DNA of 64,000 nucleotides. It comes from Annona cherimola (lineage: Eukaryota > Streptophyta > Magnoliopsida > Magnoliales > Annonaceae). This document shows positions 1-12,625 of this stretch, one piece after another (positions within the stretch are counted from its first letter, which is position 1; each line of letters opens with the position of its first letter). The notes beneath the pieces were generated by a model. That model was not told where the DNA came from. It saw only the letters and a program-made list of their open reading frames with translations, and made no database searches. The stretch covers positions 45,859,452 through 45,923,451 of the forward strand of contig CM059972.1 of assembly GCA_030490835.1 (NCBI GenBank). Direction: 5' to 3'. The position numbers and the translations under genes were made by a program.

Positions 1-150
1 TCATTCCTTGTCGTTCGAATGTAAATGAAATCATGGGATTGTTGTTAATTGTTGTTGATTGAAGTTCATTTCGTCCAATTCAGTTGTTTTGAATCTATTG
101 CAATGCGTTAAAGTTTACTCGTTCTCATTAAGTAAAATCAAGTCAATTAG

Positions 151-167
151 ATTGAGTTGTACTCAAT
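151..167. other. Example of the conserved 17-bp dyad inside each monomer
   Basis: The sequence attgagttgtactcaat has two perfect 7-bp inverted arms (attgagt and actcaat) around a 3-bp spacer. It recurs once per monomer across the window. The spacer changes between subtypes (tgt, ttt, gtt) while the arms usually stay paired. Some right-array subtypes break one arm (attgtgt or acttaat). It could be a protein-binding palindrome or simply inherited sequence; nothing here shows binding. Confidence 0.6.
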
Positions 168-963
168 TCTACCTAATCAAAGTTCATTCTATCCAACTGA
201 ATTCATTTGATTCGATTTCAATGCCTTTAAGGTCATTCCTTGTCGTTCGAATGTAAATGAAATCATGGGATTGTTGTTAATTGTTGTTGATTGAAGTTCC
301 TTTCGTCCAATTCAGTTGTTTTGAAGATATTGCAATGCGTTAAAGTTTACACGTTCTACTTACAGTCAAATCAAGTCATTTAGATTGAGTTTTACTCAAT
401 TCTATCTAATCAAAGTTCATTCTATCCAACTGAATTCATTTTATTCGATTTCAATGCCTTTAAGGTCATTCCTTGTCGTTCGAATGTAAATGAAATCATG
501 GGATTGTTGTTAATTGTTGTTGATTGAAGTTCCTTTCGTCCAATTCAGTTGTTTTGAATATATTGCAATGCGTTAAAGTTTACTCGTTCTCCTTACAGTC
601 AAATCAATTAGATTGAGTTGTACTCAATTCTAGCTAATCAAAGTTCATTCTATCAAACTCAATTCATTTGATTCGATTTGAATACCTTTAAGATCATCCC
701 TTGTCGTTCGAATGTAAATGAAATGAAGGGATTGTTGTTGATTGTTGTTGATTGAAATTCCTTTCGTGCGAATTAGTTGTTTTGAATCTATTGGAATGCA
801 TTAAAATTTACTCGTTCTACTTACAGTCAAATCAAGTCATTTACATTGAGTTTTACTCAATTCTATCTAGTCAAAGTTCATTCTATCAAACTCAATTCAT
901 TTGATTCGATTTCAATGCCTTTAAGGTCATTCCTTGTCGTTCGAATGTAAATGAAATCAAGGG

Positions 964-996
964 ATTGTTGTTAATTGTTGTTAATTGTTGTTGATT
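964..996 (+). repeat. 10-bp internal subrepeat, three-copy allele
   Basis: The end of each monomer is built from a 10-bp unit (attgttgtta, with final a or g) in tandem. Most monomers have two units before gattgaag. Here there are three, as also near 5,384, 6,090, 8,412, 10,976 and 17,025. One unit is missing where the tail reads gattgatgttcc (near 4,478, 7,507, 10,069, 12,626 and 14,944). This accounts for most of the monomer length variation. Confidence 0.75.
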
Positions 997-2159
997 GAAG
1001 TTCCTTTCGTCCAATTCAGTTGTTTTGAATCTATTTCAATGCGTTAAAGTTTACTCGTTCTCATTACAGTCAAATCAAGTCAATTAGATTGAGTTGTACT
1101 CAATTCTACCTAATCAAAGTTCATTCTATCCAACTGAATTCATTTGATTCGATTTCAATGCCTTTGAGGTCATTCCTTGTCGTTTGAATGTAAATGAAAT
1201 CAAAGGATTGTTGTTAATTGTTTTTTATTGAAGTTTCTTTCCTCCGATTCAGTTGTTTTGAATCTATTGCAATGCGTGAAAGTTTACTCGTTCTCATTAC
1301 AGTCAAATCAAGTCAATTACATTGAGTGTTACTCAATTCTAACTAATCAAAGTTCATTCTATCCAACTGAATTCATTTGATTCGATTTCAATGCCTTTAA
1401 GGTCATTCCTTGTCGGTCGAATGTAATTGAAATCAAGGGATTGTTGTTAATTGTTGTTGATTGAAGTTCCTTTCCTACGATTCAACTGTTTTGAATCTTT
1501 TGGAATGCATTAAAGTTTACTCGTTCTCATTACAGTCAAATCAAGTCAATTAGATTGAGTTGTACTCAATTCTAACTAATCAAATTTCATTCTATTCAAC
1601 TGAATTCATTTGATTCGATTTCAATGCCTTTAAGGTCATTCCTTGTCGTTCGAATGTAAATGAAATCAAGGGATTGTCGTTAATTGTTGTTGATTGAAGT
1701 TCCTTTCGTCCGAATTAGTTGTTTTGAATCTATTGGAATGCATTAAAGTTTACTCGTTATACTTACAGTCAAATCAAGTCAATTAGATTGAGTTGTACTC
1801 AATTCTAGCTAATCAAAGTTCATTCTATCAAACTCAATTCATTTGATTCGATTTGAATACCTTTAAGGTCATCCCTTGTCGTTCGAATGTAAATGAAATG
1901 AAGGGATTGTTGTTGATTGTTGTTGATTGAAGTTCCTTTCGTGCGAATTAGTTGTTTTGAATCTATTGGAATGCATTAAAGTTTATACGTTCTACTTACA
2001 GTTAAATCAAGTCATTTAGATTGAGTTTTACTCAATTCTATCTAATCAAAGTTCATTCTATCCAACCGAATTCATTTTATTCGATTTCAATGCCTTTAAG
2101 GTCATTCCTTGTCGTTCGAATGTAAATGAAATCATGGGATTGTTTTTAATTGTTGTTGA

Positions 2160-4764
2160 TTGAAGTTCTTTTCGTCCAATTCAGTTGTTTTGAATCTATT
2201 GCAATGCGTTAAAGTTTACTCGTTCTCATTAAGTCAAATCAAGTCAATTAGATTGAATTGTACTCAATTCTACCTAATCAAAGTTCATTCTATCCAACTG
2301 AATTCATTTGATTCGATTTCAATGCCTTTAAGGTCATTCCTTGTCGTTCGAATGTAAATGAAATCATGGGATTGTTGTTAATTGTTGTTGATTGAAGTTC
2401 CTTTCGTCAAATTCAGTTGTTTTGAATCTATTGCAATGCGTTAAAGTTTACTCGTTCTCCTTACATTCAAATCAAGTCAATTAGACTGAGTTGTACTCAA
2501 TTCTAGCTAATCAAAGTTTATTCTATCAAACTCAATTCATTTGATTCGATTTGAATACCTTCAAGGTCATCCCCTGTCGTTCGAATGTAAATGAAATAAA
2601 GGGATTGTTGTTGATTGTTGTTGATTGAAGTTCCTTTCGTGCGAATTAGTTGTTTTGAATCTATTGGAATGCATTAAAGTTTACTCGTTCTACTTACAGT
2701 CAAATCAAGTCATTTATATTGAGTTTTACTCAATTCTATCTAGTCAAAGTTCATTCTATCAAACTCAATACATTTGATTTGATTTGAATGCCTTTAAGGT
2801 CGTCCCTTGTCGTTCGAATATAAATGAAATCAAGGGATTGTTGTTAATTGTTGTTGATTGAAGTTCTTTCGTCCAATTCAGTTGTTTGGAATCTATTGCA
2901 ATGCGTTAAAGTTTACTCATTCTCATTACAGTCAAATCAAGTCAATTAGATTGAGTCGTACTCAATTCTACCTAATCAAAGTTCATTCTATCCAACTGAA
3001 TTCATTTGATTCGATTTCAATGGCTTTAAGGTCATTCCTTGTCGTTCGAATGTAAATGAAATCGTGGGATTGTTGTTAATTGTTGTTGATTGAAGTTCAT
3101 TTCGTCCAATTCAGTTGTTTTGAATCTATTGCAATGCGTTAAAGTTTACTCATTCTCATTAAGTCAAATCAAGTCAATTAGATTGAGTTGTACTCAATTC
3201 TACCTAATCAAAGTTCATTCTATCCAACTGAATTCATTTAATTCGATTTCAATGCCTTTAAGGTTATTCCTTGTCGTTCGAATGTAAATGAAATGAAAGG
3301 ATTGTTGTTAATTGTTGTTGATTGAAGTTCCTTTCCTCCGATTCAGTTGTTTTGAATATTTTGAAATGCGTGAAAGTTTACTCGTTCTCATTACAGTCAA
3401 ATCAAGTCAATTACATTGAGTGTTACTCAATTCTAACTAATGAAAGTTCATTCTATCCAACTGAATTCATTTGATTCGATTTCAATGCCTTTAAGGTCAT
3501 TCCTTGTCGGTCGAATGTAAATGAAATCAAGGGATTGTTGTTAATTGTTGTTGATTGAAGTTCCTTTCCTCCGATTCAACTGTTTTGAATCTTTTGGAAT
3601 GCATTAAAGTTTACTCGTTCTCATTACAGTCAAATCAAGTCAATTAGATTGAGTTGTACTCAATTCTAACTAATCAAAGTTCATTCTATTCAACTGAATT
3701 CATTTGATTCGATTTCAATGCCTTTAAGGTCATTCCTTGTCCTTCAAATGTAAATGAAATCATGGGATTGTTGTTAATTGTTGTTGATTAAAGTTCCTTT
3801 CGTCAAATTCAGTTGTTTTGAATCTATTGCAATGCGTTAAAGTTTACTCGTTCTCCTTACAGTCAAATCAAGTCAATTAGATTGAGTTGTACTCAATTCT
3901 AGCTAATCAAAGTTCATTCTATCAAACTCAATTCATTTGATTCGATTTGAATACCTTTAAGGTCATCCCTTGTCGTTTGAATGTAAATGAAATGAAGGGA
4001 TTGTTGTTGATTGTTGTTGATTGAAGTTCCTTTCGTTCGAATTAGTTGTTTTGAATCTATTGGAATGCATTAAAGTTTACAGGTTCTACTTACAGTCAAA
4101 TCAAGTCATTTATATTGAGTTTTACTCAATTCTATCTAATCAAAGTTCATTCTATCCAACCGAATTCATTTTATTCAATTTCAATGCCTTTAAGGTCATT
4201 CCTTGTCGTTCGAATGTGAATGAAATCATGGGATTGTTGTTAATTGTTGTTGATTGAAGTTCCTTTCGTCCAATTCAGTTGTTTTGAATCTATTGCAATG
4301 CGTTAAAGTTTACTCGTTCTCCTTACAGTCAAATCAAGTCAATTAGATTGAGTTGTACTCAATTCTAGCTAATCAAAGTTCATTCTATCAAACTCAATTG
4401 ATTTGATTCGATTTGAATACCTTTAAGGTCATCCCTTGTCGTTCGAATGTAAATGAAATGAAGGGATTGTTGTTGATTGATGTTCCTTTCGTGCGAATTA
4501 GTTGTTTTGAATCTATTGGAATGCATTAAAGTTTACACGTTCTACTTACAGTCAAATCAAGTCATTTAGATTGAGTTTTACTCAATTCTATCTAATCAAA
4601 GTTCATTCTATCCAACTGAATTCATTTTATTCGATTTCAATGCCTTTAAGGTCATTCCTTGTCGTTCGAATGTAAATGAAATCATGGGATTGTTGTTAAT
4701 TGTTGTTGATTGAAGTTCCTTTCGTCCAATTCAGTTGTTTTGAAGATATTGCAATGCGTTAAAG
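2160..4764 (+). repeat. Segmental duplication, left copy (partner 12,170-15,230)
   Basis: About eleven consecutive monomers recur in the same order further right. The block 2,160-2,620 matches 12,170-12,630 at an offset of 10,010 bp. From about 2,620 to 4,764 the match continues at an offset of 10,466 bp. The change of 456 bp means that the right copy holds two extra monomers, or the left copy lost two. Shared private marks include ttcctttcgt losing a base before gtccaattcag near 2,865 and 13,331, and the short gattgatgttcc tail at 4,478 and 14,944. Confidence 0.8.
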
Positions 4765-7506
4765 TTTACACGTTCTACTTACAGTCAAATCAAGTCATTT
4801 AGATTGAGTTTTACTCAATTCTATCTAATCAAAGTTCATTCTATCCAACTGAATTCATTTTATTCGATTTCAATGCCTTTAAGGTCATTCCTTGTCGTTC
4901 GAATGTAAATGAAATCATGGGATTGTTGTTAATTGTTGTTGATTGAAGTTCCTTTCGTCCAATTCAGTTGTTTTGAATATATTGCAATGCGTTAAAGTTT
5001 ACTCGTTCTCCTTACAGTCAAATCAATTAGATTGAGTTGTACTCAATTCTAGCTAATCAAAGTTCATTCTATCAAACTCAATTCATTTGATTCGATTTGA
5101 ATACCTTTAAGATCATCCCTTGTCGTTCGAATGTAAATGAAATGAAGGGATTGTTGTTGATTGTTGTTGATTGAAGTTCCTTTCGTGCGAATTAGTTGTT
5201 TTGAATCTATTGGAATGCATTAAAGTTTACTCGTTCTACTTACAGTCAAATCAAGTCATTTACATTGAGTTTTACTCAATTCTATCTAGTCAAAGTTCAT
5301 TCTATCAAACTCAATACATTTGATTTGATTTGAATGCCTTTAAGGTCGTCCCTTGTCGTTCGAATGTAAATGAAATCAAGGGATTGTTGTTAATTGTTGT
5401 TAATTGTTGTTGATTGAAGTTCCTTTCGTCCAATTCAGTTGTTTTGAATCTATTTCAATGCGTTAAAGTTTACTCGTTCTCATTACAGTCAAATCAAGTC
5501 AATTAGATTGAGTTGTACTCAATTCTACCTAATCAAAGTTCATTCTATCCAACTGAATTCATTTGATTCGATTTCAATGCCTTTGAGGTCATTCCTTGTC
5601 GTTCGAATGTAAATGAAATCAAAGGATTGTTGTTAATTGTTTTTTATTAAAGTTTCTTTCCTCCGATTCAGTTGTTTTGAATCTATTGCAATGCGTGAAA
5701 GTTTACTCGTTCTCATTACAGTCAAATCAATTAGATTGAGTTGTACTCAATTCTAGCTAATCAAAGTTCATTCTATCAAACTCAATTCATTTGATTCGAT
5801 TTGAATACCTTTAAGATCATCCCTTGTCGTTCGAATGTAAATGAAATGAAGGGATTGTTGTTGATTGTTGTCGATTGAAGTTCCTTTCGTGCGAATTAGT
5901 TGTTTTGAATCTATTGGAATGCATTAAAGTTTACTCGTTCTACTTACAGTCAAATCAAGTCATTTACATTGAGTTTTACTCAATTCTATCTAGTCAAAGT
6001 TCATTCTATCAAACTCAATACATTTGATTTGATTTGAATGCCTTTAAGGTCGTCCCTTGTCGTTCGAATGTAAATGAAATCAAGGGATTGTTGTTAATTG
6101 TTGTTAATTGTTGTTGATTGAAGTTCCTTTCGTCCAATTCAGTTGTTTTGAATCTATTTCAATGCGTTAAAGTTTACTCGTTCTCATTACAGTCAAATCA
6201 AGTCAATTAGATTGAGTTGTACTCAATTCTACCTAATCAAAGTTCATTCTATCCAACTGAATTCATTTGATTCGATTTCAATGCCTTTGAGGTCATTCCT
6301 TGTCGTTCGAATGTAAATGAAATCAAAGGATTGTTGTTAATTGTTTTTTATTAAAGTTTCTTTCCTCCGATTCAGTTGTTTTGAATCTATTGCAATGCGT
6401 GAAAGTTTACTCGTTCTCATTACAGTCAAATCAAGTCAATTACATTGAGTGTTACTCAATTCTAACTAATCAAAGTTCATTCTATCCAACTGAATTCATT
6501 TGATTCGATTTCAATGCCTTTAAGGTCATTCCTTGTCTGTCGAATGTAATTGAAATCAAGGGATTGTTGTTAATTGTTGTTGATTGAAGTTCCTTTCCTC
6601 CGATTCAACTGTTTTGAATCTTTTGGAATGCATTAAAGTTTACTCGTTCTCATTACAGTCAAATCAAGTCAATTAGATTGAGTTGTACTCAATTCTAACT
6701 AATCAAATTTCATTCTATTCAACTGAATTCATTTGATTCGATTTCAATACCTTTAAGGTCATTCCTTGTCGTTCCAATGTAAATGAAATCATGGGATTGT
6801 TGTTAATTGTTGTTGATTGAAGTTCCTTTCGTCAAATTCAGTTGTTTTGAATCTATTGCAATGCGTTAAAGTTTACTCGTTCTCCTTACAGTCAAATCAA
6901 GTCAATTAGATTGAGTTGTACTCAATTCTAACTAATCAAATTTCATTCTATTCAACTGAATTCATTTGATTCGATTTCAATGCCTTTAAGGTCATTCCTT
7001 GTCGTTCCAATGTAAATGAAATCATGGGATTGTTGTTAATTGTTGTTGATTGAAGTTCCTTTCGTGCGAATTAGTTATTTTGAATCTATTGGAATGCATT
7101 AAAGTTTACACGTTCTACTTACAGTCAAATCAAGTCATTTAGATTGAGTTTTACTCAATTCTATCTAATCAAAGTTCATTCTATCCAACCGAATTCATTT
7201 TATTCAATTTCAATGCCTTTAAGGTCATTCCTTGTCGTTCGAATGTGAATGAAATCATGGGATTGTTGTTAATTGTTGTTGATTGAAGTTCCTTTCGTCC
7301 AATTCAGTTGTTTTGAATCTATTGCAATGCGTTAAAGTTTACTCGTTCTACTTACAGTCAAATCAAGTCAATTAGATTGAGTTGTACTCAATTCTAGCTA
7401 ATCAAAGTTCATTCTATCAAACTCAATTCATTTGATTCGATTTGAATACCTTTAAGGTCATCCCTTGTCGTTCGAATGTAAATGAAATGAAGGGATTGTT
7501 GTTGAT

Positions 7507-10068
7507 TGATGTTCCTTTCGTGCGAATTAGTTGTTTTGAATCTATTGGAATGCATTAAAGTTTACACGTTCTACTTACAGTCAAATCAAGTCATTTAGAT
7601 TGAGTTTTACTCAATTCTATCTAATCAAAGTTCATTCTATCCAACTGAATTCATTTTATTCGATTTCAATGCCTTTAAGGTCATTCCTTGTCGTTCGAAT
7701 GTAAATGAAATCATGGGATTGTTGTTAATTGTTGTTGATTGAAGTTCCTTTCGTCCAATTCAGTTGTTTTGAAGATATTGCAATGCGTTAAAGTTTACAC
7801 GTTCTACTTACAGTCAAATCAAGTCATTTAGATTGAGTTTTACTCAATTCTATCTAATCAAAGTTCATTCTATCCAACTGAATTCATTTTATTCGATTTC
7901 AATGCCTTTAAGGTCATTCCTTGTCGTTCGAATGTAAATGAAATCATGGGATTGTTGTTAATTGTTTTTTATTGAAGTTTCTTTCCTCCGATTCAGTTGT
8001 TTTGAATCTATTGCAATGCGTGAAAGTTTACTCGTTCTCATTACAGTCAAATCAAGTCAATTACATTGTGTGTTACTCAATTCTAACTAATCAAAGTTCA
8101 TTCTATCAAACTCAATTCATTTGATTCGATTTGAATACCTTTAAGATCATCCCTTGTCGTTCGAATGTAAATGAAATGAAGGGATTGTTGTTGATTGTTG
8201 TCGATTGAAGTTCCTTTCGTGCGAATTAGTTGTTTTGAATCTATTGGAATGCATTAAAGTTTACTCGTTCTACTTACAGTCAAATCAAGTCATTTACATT
8301 GAGTTTTACTCAATTCTATCTAGTCAAAGTTCATTCTATCAAACTCAATACATTTGATTTGATTTGAATGCCTTTAAGGTCGTCCCTTGTCGTTCGAATG
8401 TAAATGAAATCAAGGGATTGTTGTTAATTGTTGTTAATTGTTGTTGATTGAAGTTCCTTTCGTCCAATTCAGTTGTTTTGAATCTATTTCAATGCGTTAA
8501 AGTTTACTCGTTCTCATTACAGTCAAATCAAGTCAATTAGATTGAGTTGTACTCAATTCTACCTAATCAAAGTTCATTCTATCCAACTGAATTCATTTGA
8601 TTCGATTTCAATGCCTTTGAGGTCATTCCTTGTCGTTCGAATGTAAATGAAATCAAAGGATTGTTGTTAATTGTTTTTTATTAAAGTTTCTTTCCTCCGA
8701 TTCAGTTGTTTTGAATCTATTGCAATGCGTGAAAGTTTACTCGTTCTCATTACAGTCAAATCAAGTCAATTACATTGAGTGTTACTCAATTCTAACTAAT
8801 CAAAGTTCATTCTATCCAACTGAATTCATTTGATTCGATTTCAATGCCTTTAAGGTCATTCCTTGTCTGTCGAATGTAATTGAAATCAAGGGATTGTTGT
8901 TAATTGTTGTTGATTGAAGTTCCTTTCCTCCGATTCAACTGTTTTGAATCTTTTGGAATGCATTAAAGTTTACTCGTTCTCATTACAGTCAAATCAAGTC
9001 AATTAGATTGAGTTGTACTCAATTCTAACTAATCAAATTTCATTCTATTCAACTGAATTCATTTGATTCGATTTCAATACCTTTAAGGTCATTCCTTGTC
9101 GTTCCAATGTAAATGAAATCATGGGATTGTTGTTAATTGTTGTTGATTGAAGTTCCTTTCGTCAAATTCAGTTGTTTTGAATCTATTGCAATGCGTTAAA
9201 GTTTACTCGTTCTCCTTACAGTCAAATCAAGTCAATTAGATTGAGTTGTACTCAATTCTAGCTAATCAAAGTTCATTCTATCAAACTCAATTCATTTGAT
9301 TCGATTTGAATACCTTTAAGGTCATCCCTTGTCGTTCGAATGTAAATGAAATGAAGGGATTGTTGTTGATTGTTGTTGATTGAAGTTCCTTTCGTGCGAA
9401 TTAGTTATTTTGAATCTATTGGAATGCATTAAAGTTTACACGTTCTACTTACAGTCAAATCAAGTCATTTAGATTGAGTTTTACTCAATTCTATCTAATC
9501 AAAGTTCATTCTATCCAACGGAATTCATTTTATTCGATTTTAATGCCTTTAAGGTCATTCCTTGTCGTTCGAATGTAAATGAAATCATGGGATTGTTGTT
9601 AATTGTTGTTGATTGAAGTTCATTTCGTCCAATTCAGTTGTTTTGAATCTATTGCAATGCGTTAAAGTTTACTCGTTCTCATTAAGTCAAATCAAGTCAA
9701 TTAGATTGAGTTGTACTCAATTCTACCTAATCAAAGTTCATTCTATCCAACTGAATTCATTTGATTCGATTTCAATGCCTTTAAGGTCATTCCTTGTCGT
9801 TCGAATGTAAATGAAATCATGGGATTGTTGTTAATTGTTGTTGATTGAAGTTCCTTTCGTCCAATTCAGTTGTTTTGAATCTATTGCAATGCGTTAAAGT
9901 TTACTCGTTCTCCTTACAGTCAAATCAAGTCAATTAGATTGAGTTGTACTCAATTCTAGCTAATCAAAGTTCATTCTATCAAACTCAATTCATTTGATTC
10001 GATTTGAATACCTTTAAGGTCATCCCTTGTCGTTCGAATGTAAATGAAATGAAGGGATTGTTGTTGAT
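7507..10068 (+). repeat. Tandem higher-order repeat, copy A (11-mer, 2,562 bp)
   Basis: Between consecutive gattgatgttcc tails at 7,507 and 10,069 lies a block of eleven monomers that repeats immediately to the right. About 8,100-9,840 is nearly identical to 10,655-12,395. One monomer (about 7,955-8,100) differs: copy A has the cctccgattcag subtype where copy B has gtccaattcag, as expected from gene conversion or unequal exchange. Part of the block also matches about 5,850-7,260 at an offset of 2,330 bp (ten monomers), so at least three rounds of related amplification are visible. Confidence 0.8.
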
Positions 10069-12625
10069 TGATGTTCCTTTCGTGCGAATTAGTTGTTTTG
10101 AATCTATTGGAATGCATTAAAGTTTACACGTTCTACTTACAGTCAAATCAAGTCATTTAGATTGAGTTTTACTCAATTCTATCTAATCAAAGTTCATTCT
10201 ATCCAACTGAATTCATTTTATTCGATTTCAATGCCTTTAAGGTCATTCCTTGTCGTTCGAATGTAAATGAAATCATGGGATTGTTGTTAATTGTTGTTGA
10301 TTGAAGTTCCTTTCGTCCAATTCAGTTGTTTTGAAGATATTGCAATGCGTTAAAGTTTACACGTTCTACTTACAGTCAAATCAAGTCATTTAGATTGAGT
10401 TTTACTCAATTCTATCTAATCAAAGTTCATTCTATCCAACTGAATTCATTTTATTCGATTTCAATGCCTTTAAGGTCATTCCTTGTCGTTCGAATGTAAA
10501 TGAAATCATGGGATTGTTGTTAATTGTTGTTGATTGAAGTTCCTTTCGTCCAATTCAGTTGTTTTGAATATATTGCAATGCGTTAAAGTTTACTCGTTCT
10601 CCTTACAGTCAAATCAATTAGATTGAGTTGTACTCAATTCTAGCTAATCAAAGTTCATTCTATCAAACTCAATTCATTTGATTCGATTTGAATACCTTTA
10701 AGATCATCCCCTGTCGTTCGAATGTAAATGAAATGAAGGGATTGTTGTTGATTGTTGTCGATTGAAGTTCCTTTCGTGCGAATTAGTTGTTTTGAATCTA
10801 TTGGAATGCATTAAAGTTTACTCGTTCTACTTACAGTCAAATCAAGTCATTTACATTGAGTTTTACTCAATTCTATCTAGTCAAAGTTCATTCTATCAAA
10901 CTCAATACATTTGATTTGATTTGAATGCCTTTAAGGTCGTCCCTTGTCGTTCGAATGTAAATGAAATCAAGGGATTGTTGTTAATTGTTGTTAATTGTTG
11001 TTGATTGAAGTTCCTTTCGTCCAATTCAGTTGTTTTGAATCTATTTCAATGCGTTAAAGTTTACTCGTTCTCATTACAGTCAAATCAAGTCAATTAGATT
11101 GAGTTGTACTCAATTCTACCTAATCAAAGTTCATTCTATCCAACTGAATTCATTTGATTCGATTTCAATGCCTTTGAGGTCATTCCTTGTCGTTCGAATG
11201 TAAATGAAATCAAAGGATTGTTGTTAATTGTTTTTTATTAAAGTTTCTTTCCTCCGATTCAGTTGTTTTGAATCTATTGCAATGCGTGAAAGTTTACTCG
11301 TTCTCATTACAGTCAAATCAAGTCAATTACATTGAGTGTTACTCAATTCTAACTAATCAAAGTTCATTCTATCCAACTGAATTCATTTGATTCGATTTCA
11401 ATGCCTTTAAGGTCATTCCTTGTCTGTCGAATGTAATTGAAATCAAGGGATTGTTGTTAATTGTTGTTGATTGAAGTTCCTTTCCTCCGATTCAACTGTT
11501 TTGAATCTTTTGGAATGCATTAAAGTTTACTCGTTCTCATTACAGTCAAATCAAGTCAATTAGATTGAGTTGTACTCAATTCTAACTAATCAAATTTCAT
11601 TCTATTCAACTGAATTCATTTGATTCGATTTCAATACCTTTAAGGTCATTCCTTGTCGTTCCAATGTAAATGAAATCATGGGATTGTTGTTAATTGTTGT
11701 TGATTGAAGTTCCTTTCGTCAAATTCAGTTGTTTTGAATCTATTGCAATGCGTTAAAGTTTACTCGTTCTCCTTACAGTCAAATCAAGTCAATTAGATTG
11801 AGTTGTACTCAATTCTAGCTAATCAAAGTTCATTCTATCAAACTCAATTCATTTGATTCGATTTGAATACCTTTAAGGTCATCCCTTGTCGTTCGAATGT
11901 AAATGAAATGAAGGGATTGTTGTTGATTGTTGTTGATTGAAGTTCCTTTCGTGCGAATTAGTTATTTTGAATCTATTGGAATGCATTAAAGTTTACACGT
12001 TCTACTTACAGTCAAATCAAGTCATTTAGATTGAGTTTTACTCAATTCTATCTAATCAAAGTTCATTCTATCCAACGGAATTCATTTTATTCGATTTTAA
12101 TGCCTTTAAGGTCATTCCTTGTCGTTCGAATGTAAATGAAATCATGGGATTGTTGTTAATTGTTGTTGATTGAAGTTCATTTCGTCCAATTCAGTTGTTT
12201 TGAATCTATTGCAATGCGTTAAAGTTTACTCGTTCTCATTAAGTCAAATCAAGTCAATTAGATTGAGTTGTACTCAATTCTACCTAATCAAAGTTCATTC
12301 TATCCAACTGAATTCATTTGATTCGATTTCAATGCCTTTAAGGTCATTCCTTGTCGTTCGAATGTAAATGAAATCATGGGATTGTTGTTAATTGTTGTTG
12401 ATTGAAGTTCCTTTCGTCAAATTCAGTTGTTTTGAATCTATTGCAATGCGTTAAAGTTTACTCGTTCTCCTTACATTCTAATCAAGTCAATTAGACTGAG
12501 TTGTACTCAATTCTAGCTAATCAAAGTTTATTCTATCAAACTCAATTAATTTGATTCGATTTGAATACCTTTAAGGTCATCCCCTGTCGTTCGAATGTAA
12601 ATGAAATAAAGGGATTGTTGTTGAT
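10069..12625 (+). repeat. Tandem higher-order repeat, copy B (11-mer, 2,557 bp)
   Basis: Direct neighbour and near copy of 7,507-10,068. It is 5 bp shorter because one monomer near 10,615 reads gtcaaatcaattag, lacking the agtca step found in most monomers. The same 5-bp deletion allele appears near 596, 5,018 and 5,718 on the left and near 40,606, 42,230, 50,379, 52,003 and 61,550 on the right, so it is a useful tracer of shared ancestry. Confidence 0.8.

Noticed and set aside
59..256. Recurring 65- and 78-codon open frames in the satellite (for example at 59, 2,160, 9,613, 12,170, 14,487 and 27,726) as a family of small proteins
   Set aside because: They start at TTG, not ATG. They exist only where no mutation creates a stop in the repeat, vanish in most monomers, and change sequence freely through frame-shifting indels. 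Their similarity is that of the DNA repeat.
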